DNA of 64,000 nucleotides from Phycisphaerales bacterium (GTDB lineage Bacteria > Planctomycetota > Phycisphaerae > Phycisphaerales > UBA1924). The stretch covers positions 1-64,000 of the forward strand of contig JALSHH010000017.1 in assembly GCA_026982335.1 (NCBI GenBank), given 5' to 3'. The position numbers and the translations under genes were made by a program. This document shows positions 44,138 through 54,300 of the stretch, in pieces. Numbering within the stretch: position 1 is the stretch's first letter; each line of letters opens with the position of its first letter. Below the pieces are notes generated by a model. The model was not told the DNA's origin, did no database searches, and saw only the letters and a program-made list of their open reading frames with translations.

Positions 44138-44869
44138 ATGTCAAAGAATATGGACATCCGCATTCTCTCGATCGGCACCCTCGCTGCTCATCCGCTTTGG
44201 AATGAGCGCCATCCCGTCCGCACTGGACATTCCACCACCACCTTGATCCAAACAGGAGACGCCAAAATCATCGTCGATCCTGGTCTCCCCGCTCCCGCCC
44301 TCAAAGCCCGACTCGGCGAACGCGCCGGCTTGACCCCCGAAGTAATCACCCATGTCTTCCTCACCAGCTTCAATCCCGAATGCCGACGCGGAATCGGAAT
44401 CTTTGACAAAGCAGACTGGCTCATCGGCGAACAAGAACGCGAAGCCGTCGGCGTACCCATTGCCCAATCCCTCGCACGCCTGGCTCAAAACAAAGAGCTC
44501 GCCGAACACGCAGACGAAAAGTTCGATGAATCCCAGCAATCCATGCTCAAAATCCTCCAACAGGATGTCGCCGAACTCGCCCGTTGTCAACCCGCCCCCG
44601 ATTCAATCATCGACAATGTCGATCTCTTTCCGCTGCCGGGATTCAGCCCCGGACTCTGCGGGCTGCTCCTCGCCGAACTCTCACGCACCACCCTGATCTG
44701 CGGCGATGCCATCCCAACCGCCGAACACCTCGATCAAGGCAAAGTCCTCCCCACCTGTGCCAATCGCAAACTCGCCCAAGAAAGTTTCAAAGAGGCCATC
44801 GAAATCGCCGATGCGCTCATCCTCGGGCGTGATAACATCATCATCAACCCCACCAAAAGCGGAATCTAA
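44138..44869 (+). CDS. metallo-beta-lactamase-fold protein with missing metal ligands
   Basis: 243 residues. IIVDPGLPAPALKARL and ITHVFLTS match the start of MBL-fold hydrolases, but the HxHxDH signature expected next reads SFNPECRRGIGIF, and the usual PGHTPG reads LPGFSPGLCG. CGDAI retains the second metal-site Asp region. It therefore keeps the fold pattern but has lost the first histidine cluster and is likely a non-catalytic or altered homolog. It sits 47 nt after cysN and before the sulfotransferase gene, which suggests a link with sulfate activation. Confidence 0.7.
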   Translation: MSKNMDIRILSIGTLAAHPLWNERHPVRTGHSTTTLIQTGDAKIIVDPGLPAPALKARLGERAGLTPEVITHVFLTSFNPECRRGIGIFDKADWLIGEQEREAVGVPIAQSLARLAQNKELAEHADEKFDESQQSMLKILQQDVAELARCQPAPDSIIDNVDLFPLPGFSPGLCGLLLAELSRTTLICGDAIPTAEHLDQGKVLPTCANRKLAQESFKEAIEIADALILGRDNIIINPTKSGI

Positions 44870-44933
44870 ACGCATTTGAATACCCCGCACAACCCAGCCC
44901 AGAGCGGCAACGATAAGACGATAATAAATACCC

Positions 44934-46433
44934 ATGGCACTCAATCCACAACGCGCCAAACAGCTCTACGCCGTGCTTACCAAGATCAACACAGCGATCG
45001 AAGCAGAGCAAACCACCTCGGCGCTGAAAAAACTTGAGGAACTCAACACCAAATATCCCAACGAACCCATGATCCTCACTCTCTTGGGCAAGGTCAATTC
45101 CAAAATGGGACGACACGCCGAAGCCATCGAAAGCTTCGAAAAAGCGGTCAAAGCCGATGCCAAAAACGCCGACACCCGGTTCCAGCTCGCCCTCGCACTC
45201 CAAAAAGGCGGCCGATACGACGAAGCACTCGTCGAATATGAACGGGCACTCTACTACAACCCAAACCACTTCCTCGCCCTGCGCCACAAATGTTCGGTGC
45301 TCACCGACCTTGACCGCAACGAAGAAGCACTCAAAACATGGAAGACCCTGTGTAAATCAAGCCAAGGCCAAAGCACTGATCCATCCATACAACTCGCAAT
45401 CGCCATCTCGGGGGCAAGACTCGCTCCCAAGGTCATTGACCCCAAAGAATCCATTGCCAACTTGCAGCGATATGTCGAAAACGAATCATGCGAAAAAAGC
45501 ATGCGCATCGCCGGATACTGGCAACTCGGCCGACTCTGTGATCACCTCAAAGCACATGACGATGCCTTTGCCTATTGGAAGAAAAGCAAAGAACTCAACA
45601 AAAAACAATGGGTGCCCCAGGACCACTCCAAACGAATCGATCAACTGATCACCTGCTGGACAAGCAATGCCAATATTCCATTCTCAAGCACCGACGGCTC
45701 ACGGCTGATCTTCATCGTCGGCATGATGCGCTCTGGAACCTCACTCACCGAACAAATGATCGCCCAAACTCAAGGCGTTACACCCGGCGGCGAGATGAAT
45801 GCCATCTCGCGCCAAATCGCGCCGATCGAACCCAACACCAAAGAGTTTGTCCCCTACACCCGCCCATTGCCCTACACCAAACGGCTCTATACCAAGCCCA
45901 TAATCGAAAAAATGGCCCAGACTGCGATGCAAATGTACAACCAGGTTGCACGCGATGGGCGCATCACCGATAAGCAACCATTCAACTACGCTTATGTACC
46001 TTTGATTGCCCATATGTTTCCAGGCTGCAAGATCATCCACTGCGTACGCAATCCGATGGATTGCTGCCTCTCAAACTACACCCAAGCCTTCTCGCGCCCA
46101 CACCCGCAAACCCACGATCTCTACTGGATTGGACGATATTACCGCGACTACGAACGGCTCATGCAAGCTTGGCATACACTCCCCGAAGTAGACATGATCA
46201 ACCTCCACTACGAAGAACTCGTCACCGACCCAGAAACCCAGTCCAAACGCGTGATGGAGTTTCTCGGGCTCGAATGGAATCAAAACATCCTCGACTTCCA
46301 CAAATCCCCCCGCACCGTCTCCACTGCTTCGCGCGACCAGGTCCGCAAGCCCGTCTACACCAGCTCCGTCCAAAAATACAAAAACTACGAACACCACCTC
46401 GACCAACTCAAATGCGGACTGGGCATCAAATAA
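44934..46433 (+). CDS. TPR-domain sulfotransferase
   Basis: 499 residues. The N-terminal half consists of TPR repeats (for example MGRHAEAIESFEKAVKADAK and GGRYDEALVEYERALYYNP). The C-terminal half has the PAPS 5'-phosphosulfate loop IVGMMRSGTSLTEQM and DKQPFNYAYVPLI with IHCVRNPMDCCLSNY, the 3'-phosphate motif, typical of Sulfotransfer_3 proteins with N-terminal TPRs. It would transfer sulfate from PAPS, made by CysDNC next door, to a carbohydrate or tyrosyl acceptor. No signal peptide, so cytoplasmic. Confidence 0.9.
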   Translation: MALNPQRAKQLYAVLTKINTAIEAEQTTSALKKLEELNTKYPNEPMILTLLGKVNSKMGRHAEAIESFEKAVKADAKNADTRFQLALALQKGGRYDEALVEYERALYYNPNHFLALRHKCSVLTDLDRNEEALKTWKTLCKSSQGQSTDPSIQLAIAISGARLAPKVIDPKESIANLQRYVENESCEKSMRIAGYWQLGRLCDHLKAHDDAFAYWKKSKELNKKQWVPQDHSKRIDQLITCWTSNANIPFSSTDGSRLIFIVGMMRSGTSLTEQMIAQTQGVTPGGEMNAISRQIAPIEPNTKEFVPYTRPLPYTKRLYTKPIIEKMAQTAMQMYNQVARDGRITDKQPFNYAYVPLIAHMFPGCKIIHCVRNPMDCCLSNYTQAFSRPHPQTHDLYWIGRYYRDYERLMQAWHTLPEVDMINLHYEELVTDPETQSKRVMEFLGLEWNQNILDFHKSPRTVSTASRDQVRKPVYTSSVQKYKNYEHHLDQLKCGLGIK

Positions 46434-46468
46434 ATGCAGAACCTGACACACTCGACCTATCCTCTTCC

Positions 46469-47287
46469 ATGCACATCCTCCTCACCAACGACGACGGACT
46501 CCACGCTCTAGGAATCAAAGCACTTCATACGCACCTCGTCGGCTCACACCATCATCCCAATCCACTTGGCGAGGTCTTTACTGTCGCCCCGCTCACTGTT
46601 CAATCTGCCACCTCCCACGGCATCACTTTTCACTCACCCCTCATGACCAAAGAAACCACTATCAATAATTGCCCCGCCGTGGCAGTCGATGGCAGACCTG
46701 CCGATTGCACCAAGCTCGCGCTGACCAATCTTTGGCCTGAAAAATACGGACAAGGCGCCCGCCCAGACCTGGTGGTTTCAGGTATGAACGCTGGGGCCAA
46801 CTGTGGAATTAATGTTCTTTATTCTGGTACGGTTGCAGCAGCCATCGAAGCTGCGTTCCTCGGAGTCCCCGCCATTGCCGTCTCTCTGCACCTCGATCGA
46901 GAACTCAAAACCGATCGACCCAACCCGGATTTCGATTTCGCAGCCCGCACCGCTCGGCGTGTGCTCGATCAACTCCTCGCTGGCGGATTGCCCAATCCTC
47001 ACGAAATCCTCTCAATCAATATCCCCGCGACGGGCCGACTCACAGAAGATGCTCCGATCAAGGTCTGCCCGATGAATACCCACGCCATGATCGATTGCTT
47101 CGACGAACGCACCTCGCCTTCAGGGGAACGCTATTTTTGGGCCTCGGGCTCGGGGCTTGATTTTCACGGCGCCGATGCGGGTACCGATGTTCCCGAGCTC
47201 CTCGATGGCATCATCACCGTCACGCCTTTGAGCTACGACCTAACCGATCGCGCCCGGATGAGCTTTTGGTCCGATCGGGTTGAGTAG
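46469..47287 (+). CDS. surE: 5'-nucleotidase SurE
   Basis: 272 residues from ATG 46469. MHILLTNDDGLHALGI holds the metal-binding Asp pair, then VDGRPADCTKLAL and LVVSGMNAGANCGINVLYSG with the remaining Asn and Ser ligands. It dephosphorylates nucleoside monophosphates and short polyphosphates in the cytoplasm. The open frame runs upstream to 46061 inside the sulfotransferase gene, but that part is out-of-frame shadow. Confidence 0.93.
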   Translation: MHILLTNDDGLHALGIKALHTHLVGSHHHPNPLGEVFTVAPLTVQSATSHGITFHSPLMTKETTINNCPAVAVDGRPADCTKLALTNLWPEKYGQGARPDLVVSGMNAGANCGINVLYSGTVAAAIEAAFLGVPAIAVSLHLDRELKTDRPNPDFDFAARTARRVLDQLLAGGLPNPHEILSINIPATGRLTEDAPIKVCPMNTHAMIDCFDERTSPSGERYFWASGSGLDFHGADAGTDVPELLDGIITVTPLSYDLTDRARMSFWSDRVE

Positions 47288-47357
47288 TTCATAAAAAATC
47301 AGCCGACCATTCAAATGAACAATCGACCGACCATTTCTCACATACGATTTGCTCAAA

Positions 47358-48239
47358 TCAACAAGCCTGATCCGGGTCGTTAAGTATTTCAGTCAGTTTT
47401 TCAATAAGATCACTGATCATTTCTTCGGTCAATTTGAGATCTTCGAGGACTTCTGTTTGAATCTTTGGGTTCGGATTATCGAGCTTCATCCCGCCTTTGA
47501 CCATCGAGGCGATCACATCGGCTGCATGCACAACATAAACAATCTTCTTACACTCCGATGGTGCCTGTGTCGGGTTATGGTGAAAACCGGCAGAGGCGAT
47601 AAACGGTGCGGGGAATTTCCACTTCTCGCAGAGTCCCTTGCCAAAGTCCTGATGATTGGCGCCAAAGATTTCTTCTTCGTTGTCAATCAACGAAACGCTC
47701 GGGTTTCCATTTTCGTCAATATTGCACCGATCAATCGCATCAATAAGTTTTGAGCGATCGTACTGCATTTCAACCATCACCCCGATGTCATGGATCAATC
47801 CTGCAAGGTACGCCTCATCGCCAAGCCCCATCCCCAGCCGATCCGAAAGTATCTTGCTTGCAATCGCTACCGCATTGGAATGATCCCATAAGTCCTTGGC
47901 ACTACAAAACGGCGTAAGCTCGCCTCCGCGGAACAACTTGGCTAATGATGCTGCAATCGCGATGTTCTTGACCGCGTTGAGTCCGAGCATCACAATCGCT
48001 CGGTTAATCGAAGCAATCTGCCCAGGCAAGCCGTAAAACGATGAGTTGACGACTTTGAGAATTCGTGAGCACAACGCCGGATCATTACTGATAACCTCAT
48101 GCAAATCTTGGGCCGAGCTCGAAGGATCTTCCACAAGATCGATAATCTTGAGCGTCACCTCTGGTAGTGTTGCAATATGCGAAATCTCTTTCAGTGCACC
48201 GGCAACAGATGATTCGCGTTGTTCCTGAGTCGTCGTCAT
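47358..48239 (-). CDS. HDOD-domain signalling protein
   Basis: 293 residues from ATG 48239. ISHIATLPEVTLKIIDLVED opens the HDOD fold, followed by VISNDPALCSRILKVVNSSF and INRAIVMLGLNAVKNIA. LAGLIHDIG is present as in active HD domains, though HDOD proteins usually do not hydrolyse nucleotides. No receiver or GGDEF domain is attached. Such proteins act in two-component and motility control, and this one lies near the flagellar glycosylation genes. The last 50 residues form a charged helix. Confidence 0.88.
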   Translation of the reverse strand: MTTTQEQRESSVAGALKEISHIATLPEVTLKIIDLVEDPSSSAQDLHEVISNDPALCSRILKVVNSSFYGLPGQIASINRAIVMLGLNAVKNIAIAASLAKLFRGGELTPFCSAKDLWDHSNAVAIASKILSDRLGMGLGDEAYLAGLIHDIGVMVEMQYDRSKLIDAIDRCNIDENGNPSVSLIDNEEEIFGANHQDFGKGLCEKWKFPAPFIASAGFHHNPTQAPSECKKIVYVVHAADVIASMVKGGMKLDNPNPKIQTEVLEDLKLTEEMISDLIEKLTEILNDPDQAC

Positions 48240-48356
48240 TCTTCGCTCCCCGTATAGAAATAGGTGGTTTTGGTATTGTCCACATCGACCCACAACGAAC
48301 ACCACTTTGGCCTTCGTCCGACAATCACACAAAAATCGTCACCGTTACTCAGGAGT

Positions 48357-48398
48357 TTTGCCAAGATGCCCAAATAATCGGCATGGACCTTTGGCAAA
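48357..48398 (-). terminator. hairpin just after the neuC stop
   Basis: TTTGCCAA (48357-48364) pairs with TTGGCAAA (48391-48398), with an inner ATGCC/GGCAT helix. It lies 6 nt beyond the end of the nonulosonate operon, but there is no T-tract on the minus strand, so a terminator or mRNA-stabilising hairpin. Confidence 0.4.
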
Positions 48399-48404
48399 GA
48401 TGAA

Positions 48405-49538
48405 TCAATACACACAGCGCTTGCGAATAAGATCTGGACAAGCCAAGTCAGTCGCGCCAAGAATTGCTGCGATGCGCTCGCCAGCGTGTCCATCGCCAAA
48501 TGGATGTATTGATCGTGCATAGTCCGGATTTGTTATTGCATCAAACGCCTGCCGAATCGAATCCACATCCTCCTTTGCGTGCATCGTCCACCCATCACAT
48601 CGCTCGCGTCCAGATTGCCGGTTTCCAATATCCACACTCGGACACCCAATTGCGCTGCACTCGATCAACCCCGCTGACGAGTTGCCCACCAACGCCCCAC
48701 CCACATTGCCAACTCGTTTGAGCAGCCCAACAAATTGTGTCCGCACAAGTTGAGGCAAGACCTGCACATCAATCGGCGCCGATTCAATTGCATCCATAAT
48801 CCCGCGTCGCCCAGGATCAAGATTTGGATGTAAAACCAACACCCGTTTGTCCGAAAAAGCGTGAAAAATAAGCCCCATCACTGCCTGTTCTGCTTCATCC
48901 TCACGCCCGATCGGGTGCATCAAAATCACCACCTCAGGCGACCCCAACTCCGCAAACGCCCCGTCACCCATCGCCGGAATTTCATCGAGTCCATCAATCG
49001 CAGGCGAACCGACCACATGCACACTGTTCGAATCCTCGCCCATCTTGATAATCCGCTCCGCGCTCGTTTGCGTCACAGGAAAATGGATATGAGCAAGCTT
49101 CGTAATCGCATGGCGCATCGCCTCGTCCGCTACCCCTTCCGCCCGATCGCCACCATGAATATGCGCCAATGGATACCCGCCAATGCTCGCTGCACTCGCC
49201 GCAGCGAACGCCTCGATCCGATCCCCAAGCACGACGACACAATCCGGCTCATTCATTTCAAATGATCGCCCAAAACGAGCAATCCCTTTACCCAACGCCT
49301 CGACATCCGCCAACCGCCCGACCTTGCCCACTGTCTGCATCGGGATCGTGTCCGCAATCCCAAACTCCGCCTTCACCTCCCGAAAAGTAACTGCAGGCTG
49401 CACCAAATGTGACCCAGCAACCACCACCCGTAGCTCACAGCTTGTTTGTGCATGGACTGCATACATCACAGGCCGAAGCAACCCAAACTCCGCCCGCGTC
49501 CCGGTAACAATCATGATCTTCTTCAACTCGTCAGTCAT
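48405..49538 (-). CDS. neuC: NeuC-type hydrolysing nucleotide-sugar 2-epimerase
   Basis: 377 residues. IMIVTGTRAEFGLLRPVMYA, VVLGDRIEAFAAASAA and HIHGGDRAEGVADEAMRHAI are NeuC/NnaA signatures of the UDP-N-acetylglucosamine 2-epimerase family; it releases the 2-epimer sugar needed by NeuB. In sialic acid synthesis the product is ManNAc; in legionaminic acid synthesis the 6-deoxy-di-N-acetyl analogue (LegG). Start overlaps the neuB stop by 4 nt; last gene of the unit. Confidence 0.9.
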   Translation of the reverse strand: MTDELKKIMIVTGTRAEFGLLRPVMYAVHAQTSCELRVVVAGSHLVQPAVTFREVKAEFGIADTIPMQTVGKVGRLADVEALGKGIARFGRSFEMNEPDCVVVLGDRIEAFAAASAASIGGYPLAHIHGGDRAEGVADEAMRHAITKLAHIHFPVTQTSAERIIKMGEDSNSVHVVGSPAIDGLDEIPAMGDGAFAELGSPEVVILMHPIGREDEAEQAVMGLIFHAFSDKRVLVLHPNLDPGRRGIMDAIESAPIDVQVLPQLVRTQFVGLLKRVGNVGGALVGNSSAGLIECSAIGCPSVDIGNRQSGRERCDGWTMHAKEDVDSIRQAFDAITNPDYARSIHPFGDGHAGERIAAILGATDLACPDLIRKRCVY

Positions 49539-50623
49539 TCAAAATCTTCTTCCACCATCGGCACATCCGCCTCGATTTCCCGGCAAACCGTGCGGCCAAC
49601 AACGGTATCCAACTCGTATGCCAACATCCCCGTACCCGGGCGTTTGATCGTCAGCATCTCTCGCGTGATGATGGTACCTGGCGCAATGGCACGCGCACTG
49701 ATGATTGATTGCCGCGAGACTTCCCGCACATCGCGCTCGCAATCAAGAACTCGTTTTTCGGTTGGTCCAAAATAAGTCAAAAATAGCTCCTTCGACCGAA
49801 CCCCTTTGAGCACTTCAACACTGTCATCATTGAAATAAGCATTCTGCCCATATCGCACATATGCCGCGAAATCCTCTGGATTCAACGAAGCGGCATGATC
49901 TGGGCCGGCAGCGCTCGTGTCATAAGTAAAATGTTTCTCAAAAATGCACACATTGAGTGGAGTAAGCAACCGGACGGGATGGTGCGAAACGGTATGGTCG
50001 CTGTATCCAATTGGACAATCCAACACAGCCATCAATGCGTCACACCCACCCAAAGCTGCATCTTCAAGCGCAGCCGGATAACAACTCACGCACTGCAACA
50101 CCGCCAACCGATCCTTCGCACCCTCAAGCCACCCAGCCGCCCGTACCACCTCATCAAGCGTGCTCGCTCCCGTGCTCACAATCATCGGCTTGCCCGTTGC
50201 CATCAACGCCTCGAGCAAAGGGCGGTTCACAATGTCCGGGCTCGCCGATTTATACGCATCCCACGCCAAAGTCTCGGCCACCTTGACCAACTCCGTGCTA
50301 AACACCGTCACAATCGCATGAATACCGCGTTCGTGCGCACGATCAACGACTTGCGCCATCTCATCAATCGTCAACTCCAACCTTCGCAACATCTCGATCG
50401 AGTCTGTCTCGCCCGCATTCCTCTGATACGCTGCGAGTTTGGCCGCCTTGCTCATCAGCCGATCTGTCTCAAAGAACTGCAGCTTCACTGCATCGGCCCC
50501 GGAATCCGCCGCCGCATCGGTCAACTCCAACGCGCGCGAAACCTCACCATCATGATTCACCCCGATCTCAGCGATGATGTATGGCCCATGGTTGAGTCCA
50601 ATCTTCCGATCACCGATCTGCAT
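49535..50623 (-). CDS. neuB: sialic/legionaminic acid synthase with SAF domain
   Basis: 362 residues. YIIAEIGVNHDGEVSRALEL, AVKLQFFE, VSTGASTLDEV and CPIGYSDHT belong to the NeuB TIM barrel; the last 70 residues are a SAF/antifreeze-like domain (RAIAPGTIITREMLTIKRPG). It condenses phosphoenolpyruvate with an N-acylated hexose to a nonulosonic acid. Whether the substrate is ManNAc or a bacillosamine derivative cannot be told; no LegB/LegC/LegH genes are in the window, and NeuC-NeuB-NeuA alone suffice for CMP-Neu5Ac. Overlaps neuA by 14 nt. Confidence 0.92.
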   Translation of the reverse strand: MQIGDRKIGLNHGPYIIAEIGVNHDGEVSRALELTDAAADSGADAVKLQFFETDRLMSKAAKLAAYQRNAGETDSIEMLRRLELTIDEMAQVVDRAHERGIHAIVTVFSTELVKVAETLAWDAYKSASPDIVNRPLLEALMATGKPMIVSTGASTLDEVVRAAGWLEGAKDRLAVLQCVSCYPAALEDAALGGCDALMAVLDCPIGYSDHTVSHHPVRLLTPLNVCIFEKHFTYDTSAAGPDHAASLNPEDFAAYVRYGQNAYFNDDSVEVLKGVRSKELFLTYFGPTEKRVLDCERDVREVSRQSIISARAIAPGTIITREMLTIKRPGTGMLAYELDTVVGRTVCREIEADVPMVEEDFE

Positions 50624-51344
50624 GAACCACTCTCTCCTTTAATATCGCATCCGCGACGACCTGATCAATCCGCGAATCGATATCAATCACATCACCTTCA
50701 CCTGTGATAATCCCTCGCCGATCATTCCCCAAAAAACAGTGGGGGCCATCCGCCGCGTTCAATCTTTTCATCAATGCTTCAGGCGTCAACGCAATCACGC
50801 CGCCATCGGGAATCTGTGCGTCAGGCAAGTCTTGTCGACGGAAACAATTGTGATACAACACTTCACCTTCCCAAGGCAACACTGACCCATCATTGGCAAC
50901 TTTCACCATCCACCATGGGTGATGCTTACCCACCGCTGCAAAACTCTGCACACTATCGCACCGAGATTCAACCAACAACTTCACTGCATCATCAATCAGC
51001 GACTCAGGGCGAACCGGTACATTGGCATACAAAATCACAATCGGCACATCGGGCGATCCAACTGCTTCATACGCATGCCTTGCAGCATCATCGATTATCG
51101 CAGTGTCATGAGCAAGCCGGGCAGGGCGATTGACAACCCTACACCCAATTCTGTGTGCACATTCGTTAACATCAGCATCATCCGATGACACCACAATCGT
51201 CCCGACTGATCGTGCACCCATCGCTGCCTCGATCGTCCATTGCACACAAGGTTTGCCCGCGAGCATCGCCGAGTTTTTGCCCGGCAACCCCTTCGACCCC
51301 GCCCTTGCCAAAATAATTGCCAATGCACCAGAATCAATCATCAT
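50610..51344 (-). CDS. neuA: CMP-nonulosonic acid cytidylyltransferase
   Basis: 244 residues. ALAIILARAGSKGLPGKN is the nucleotidyltransferase motif, VVSSDDADV and RPARLAHD follow as in NeuA/LegF enzymes. It activates the nonulosonic acid with CTP. The start directly abuts the stop of the Maf fusion gene (ATG 51344 or 51341). Expected partner: the glycosyltransferase Maf, whose gene precedes it. Confidence 0.92.
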   Translation of the reverse strand: MMIDSGALAIILARAGSKGLPGKNSAMLAGKPCVQWTIEAAMGARSVGTIVVSSDDADVNECAHRIGCRVVNRPARLAHDTAIIDDAARHAYEAVGSPDVPIVILYANVPVRPESLIDDAVKLLVESRCDSVQSFAAVGKHHPWWMVKVANDGSVLPWEGEVLYHNCFRRQDLPDAQIPDGGVIALTPEALMKRLNAADGPHCFLGNDRRGIITGEGDVIDIDSRIDQVVADAILKERVVHADR

Positions 51345-54300
51345 TCACGCTGCACTCTCACCGGCATCAACCAACCCCAAAGGCTTGGGCTCCGTCCGCA
51401 CCGATCGCATCGTACCGAGCATCTTTTGATACGCTTGTTCAACTCCCTCATCAAAGACATTGATCTGTCCAATGGGCCGACCACGACAATCGACCACCAT
51501 ACCATCACATTGAATATACATCGTTGAACGATCGAGCTGTTTCTGTCTTGCGCTTGGAATTGGAAGCGGATAAATTCGCTGATCAACTGCATGCCCAGGC
51601 AATGGGTCAATCACCGCCGACCCACAAAGCATCATCCACTTGTCGTAAAATTGTTCAATCTCTTCATACACAGCATCACAACGCGTAATCCGCGGCACAA
51701 ACCATGGATAACTCATTCCCCCCTGTGCACGCATTCTTTGAAGCTCATCAAAAATCATCTGAATCCGGACATACATCTCTTCAAACCGGTCCATTCCTGT
51801 CAACGCTGCATAAGTTCGTCGGGACTCGGCAAGCACATCAACCGACAAAATATCAATCCCTGACTCAAGCAATTCATCAGCGTCGACTCCTTCACGGAGC
51901 AAGTCTGTCCGAAACTCAACACTGGCAACCCCATCTTCTTTGGCCAAATGAATAAACCCAATTGCATCAGGGTGCATCAATGGATCGCCCACACCATCGA
52001 AGGCAACCGCAATATCTTCGCGCAACTTGCTTGCTTGAGTAAAAATCCTGTGTGCCTGCGCAAGGGTCAGTACCGGACGCTCCACAGGCTCAATGGATTG
52101 GCGTTTCCACAATCCCCAACTCCCGTTGACCAATCGCCCGGTACATGTTTCAAGCACAATCGTCCGCGGACACGATCGGGCAACACGGTGATGAGCCTGC
52201 ACATAGGCTTCTACACACGCAACCCCTTCGTCACGCACCGAGACTTGCTGATATGCCTGGCGCATTGCTTGGATCCGTTCCGACGAATCAGCGATCATCC
52301 GCACACCGGCATCGCGCATTGCTGGAGCAATCTCCACACACACACCTTTGGCAATCGGATCAAACTGAGGCGTAATCGGAATATACCCCACCAACGAACC
52401 AAAAGTCGCAAAATGATTTCCACCTTCGCCACATGACTGGGCCAGTGAATCAATCGTCACCCGATCAACCACCATCGTCCCGAGCCCAGGGACCGCCTGT
52501 GAAAAAGCAATCCGCTTTTGCGTGTCTTGGCGCCGATACCGATCCACAGTTTGATCCACAAGCCGAGGATCAATCATCGCCCAGTCGCCCCCAACAATCG
52601 CGCAGCTGTCAATCTCATAAGCGTGCATCACTGAGGAAAGCAAACCAAACTCAACTTGCTCATCATACACGCTGAGCATCCCGATCGACCCACGCCAGCA
52701 TTCGCTCGATTGCACCCGGGCACCCCCGACACGGCAAGTTCGCCGACGGAATCGAGTTGGATCAACCCCCGCAATCTGCACCGGCAAACGCAATGTCAGC
52801 GATCCAATAAACCCACGAATCGTTTCTGGTTCTGGCGTTACGATCGTAATCCCATCAAGTTCCTTGGTCTGATCGAGTCGGGCGAGTGTCAACTCAAAAA
52901 TATTGAGTCCGCCGACAATCGGAACATCGAGTCCTCGGCGTGTACCCAAGCCACCAAACTCAGGATCGGCAAACACCACCGCATGCACCCGCGATCGTGA
53001 GGCGACATCATCCTGTAAACCCACAACTGAATTTGAATCTCTCTTGAAATCAGGAAAATGTATTTTTGTTTCATGAAGGCTATTGGTTTGCTTCGGCGCT
53101 TTACCAAGCAAAGTGGACTTGGCGCTACGGAGTTGATCGGCAACCGATTTGGCTGCGTCGCGAGTCCACTCGACATTGGTAATGTCACGCTGAATTTGAA
53201 GCTCCTGACGATCGAGCACGCTCGTATCAGTGCTCATCTCAATCACACGATCTTTCTTCATTCGATTCAGCACCCCAACTTGATTCACTGTCTGAACCAA
53301 ACCAAAGGCAACAGACAATTCCATCACTCGTTCCCCAATGGACTGCACCTCAACGATCAGCTTGTTGATCTTGCGTTGATCCCCGCGATGAGCGATCATT
53401 GCATTGAGCAACCCAATCGATTGCTCACAGAGATAGATGATCCGCTCGCAATCTTCGATGGTCGAATCGAGTCGGTTGTATATCTTATTCTTCCGCTGTT
53501 CATTGCCCAAAGTGCGGTCGGTTGTTGCAGGGATGATGATCGGATCGGGCGAGCCATAGTGTGCAACCGCCTCTTTGAATGTCATAATCTTTGTATGTTG
53601 TTTGCGCACGCCCCCTTGGGTTGCGTCAATCACCGTCAACCCCTCGAGCGCGTCCTTCTGGAAACTCGCTTCAAACTGTGCCAAGTAGGTTGACATCTGC
53701 TCGTCAGCATAAATCGAGCGCCCATAGACATCCATCTTCTTGCGCAATAACCCTTTCATCCGAACAATCCGTTGCCATTCCATCATCTCGAGCGTGTTGT
53801 GTGCATTGAGCTCACCCGCCCAGACCTGATGAATCGCTGCTCCAGCCGAATAGTACTGCCCATCGGTAAACCCAAGATCTTGCCCGATGAAGATCACCGG
53901 ATCACACCCGAGATGCCGGGCGAAGTAGTAACACAGATGTGCCACCGTCGCCCCCATCGGTAGCGTGCCCATCTCGCGAGCCAACGCTTCGCCGAGTAGA
54001 TTATCGAGCATTTTGTCGCTTACACAGAGCACTTCGCCAGGAAACGCATCAAGAATGGCAGGATTGGCCTTCGCCTCAACCACCAGTCGAACTCCCTCGA
54101 CATCAGCCGGGGTAAGCCCCTCGTAGAACCGTTTGCTGATCTCGTGATAATCCAGTGCTGCCACAAAGTCGGGTTTGATTCCGCGCTTGAGCATCTGCTT
54201 GAGCACAGTCTGCACCGCGATGACCACGACCGAGCTTCGCACCTTCGGATCTTTGAGTAGATCAATATTGCGTTTCAAACTTGGTCCCGCTGAAACCACC

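Noticed and set aside
46061-46468. Upstream extension of surE inside the sulfotransferase gene
   Set aside because: The SurE N-terminus MHILLTNDDG is at 46469, and the earlier codons lie in another frame of the sulfotransferase.
49895-50707. 270-codon plus-strand frame opposite neuB
   Set aside because: Antisense to an unmistakable NeuB, no start signal.
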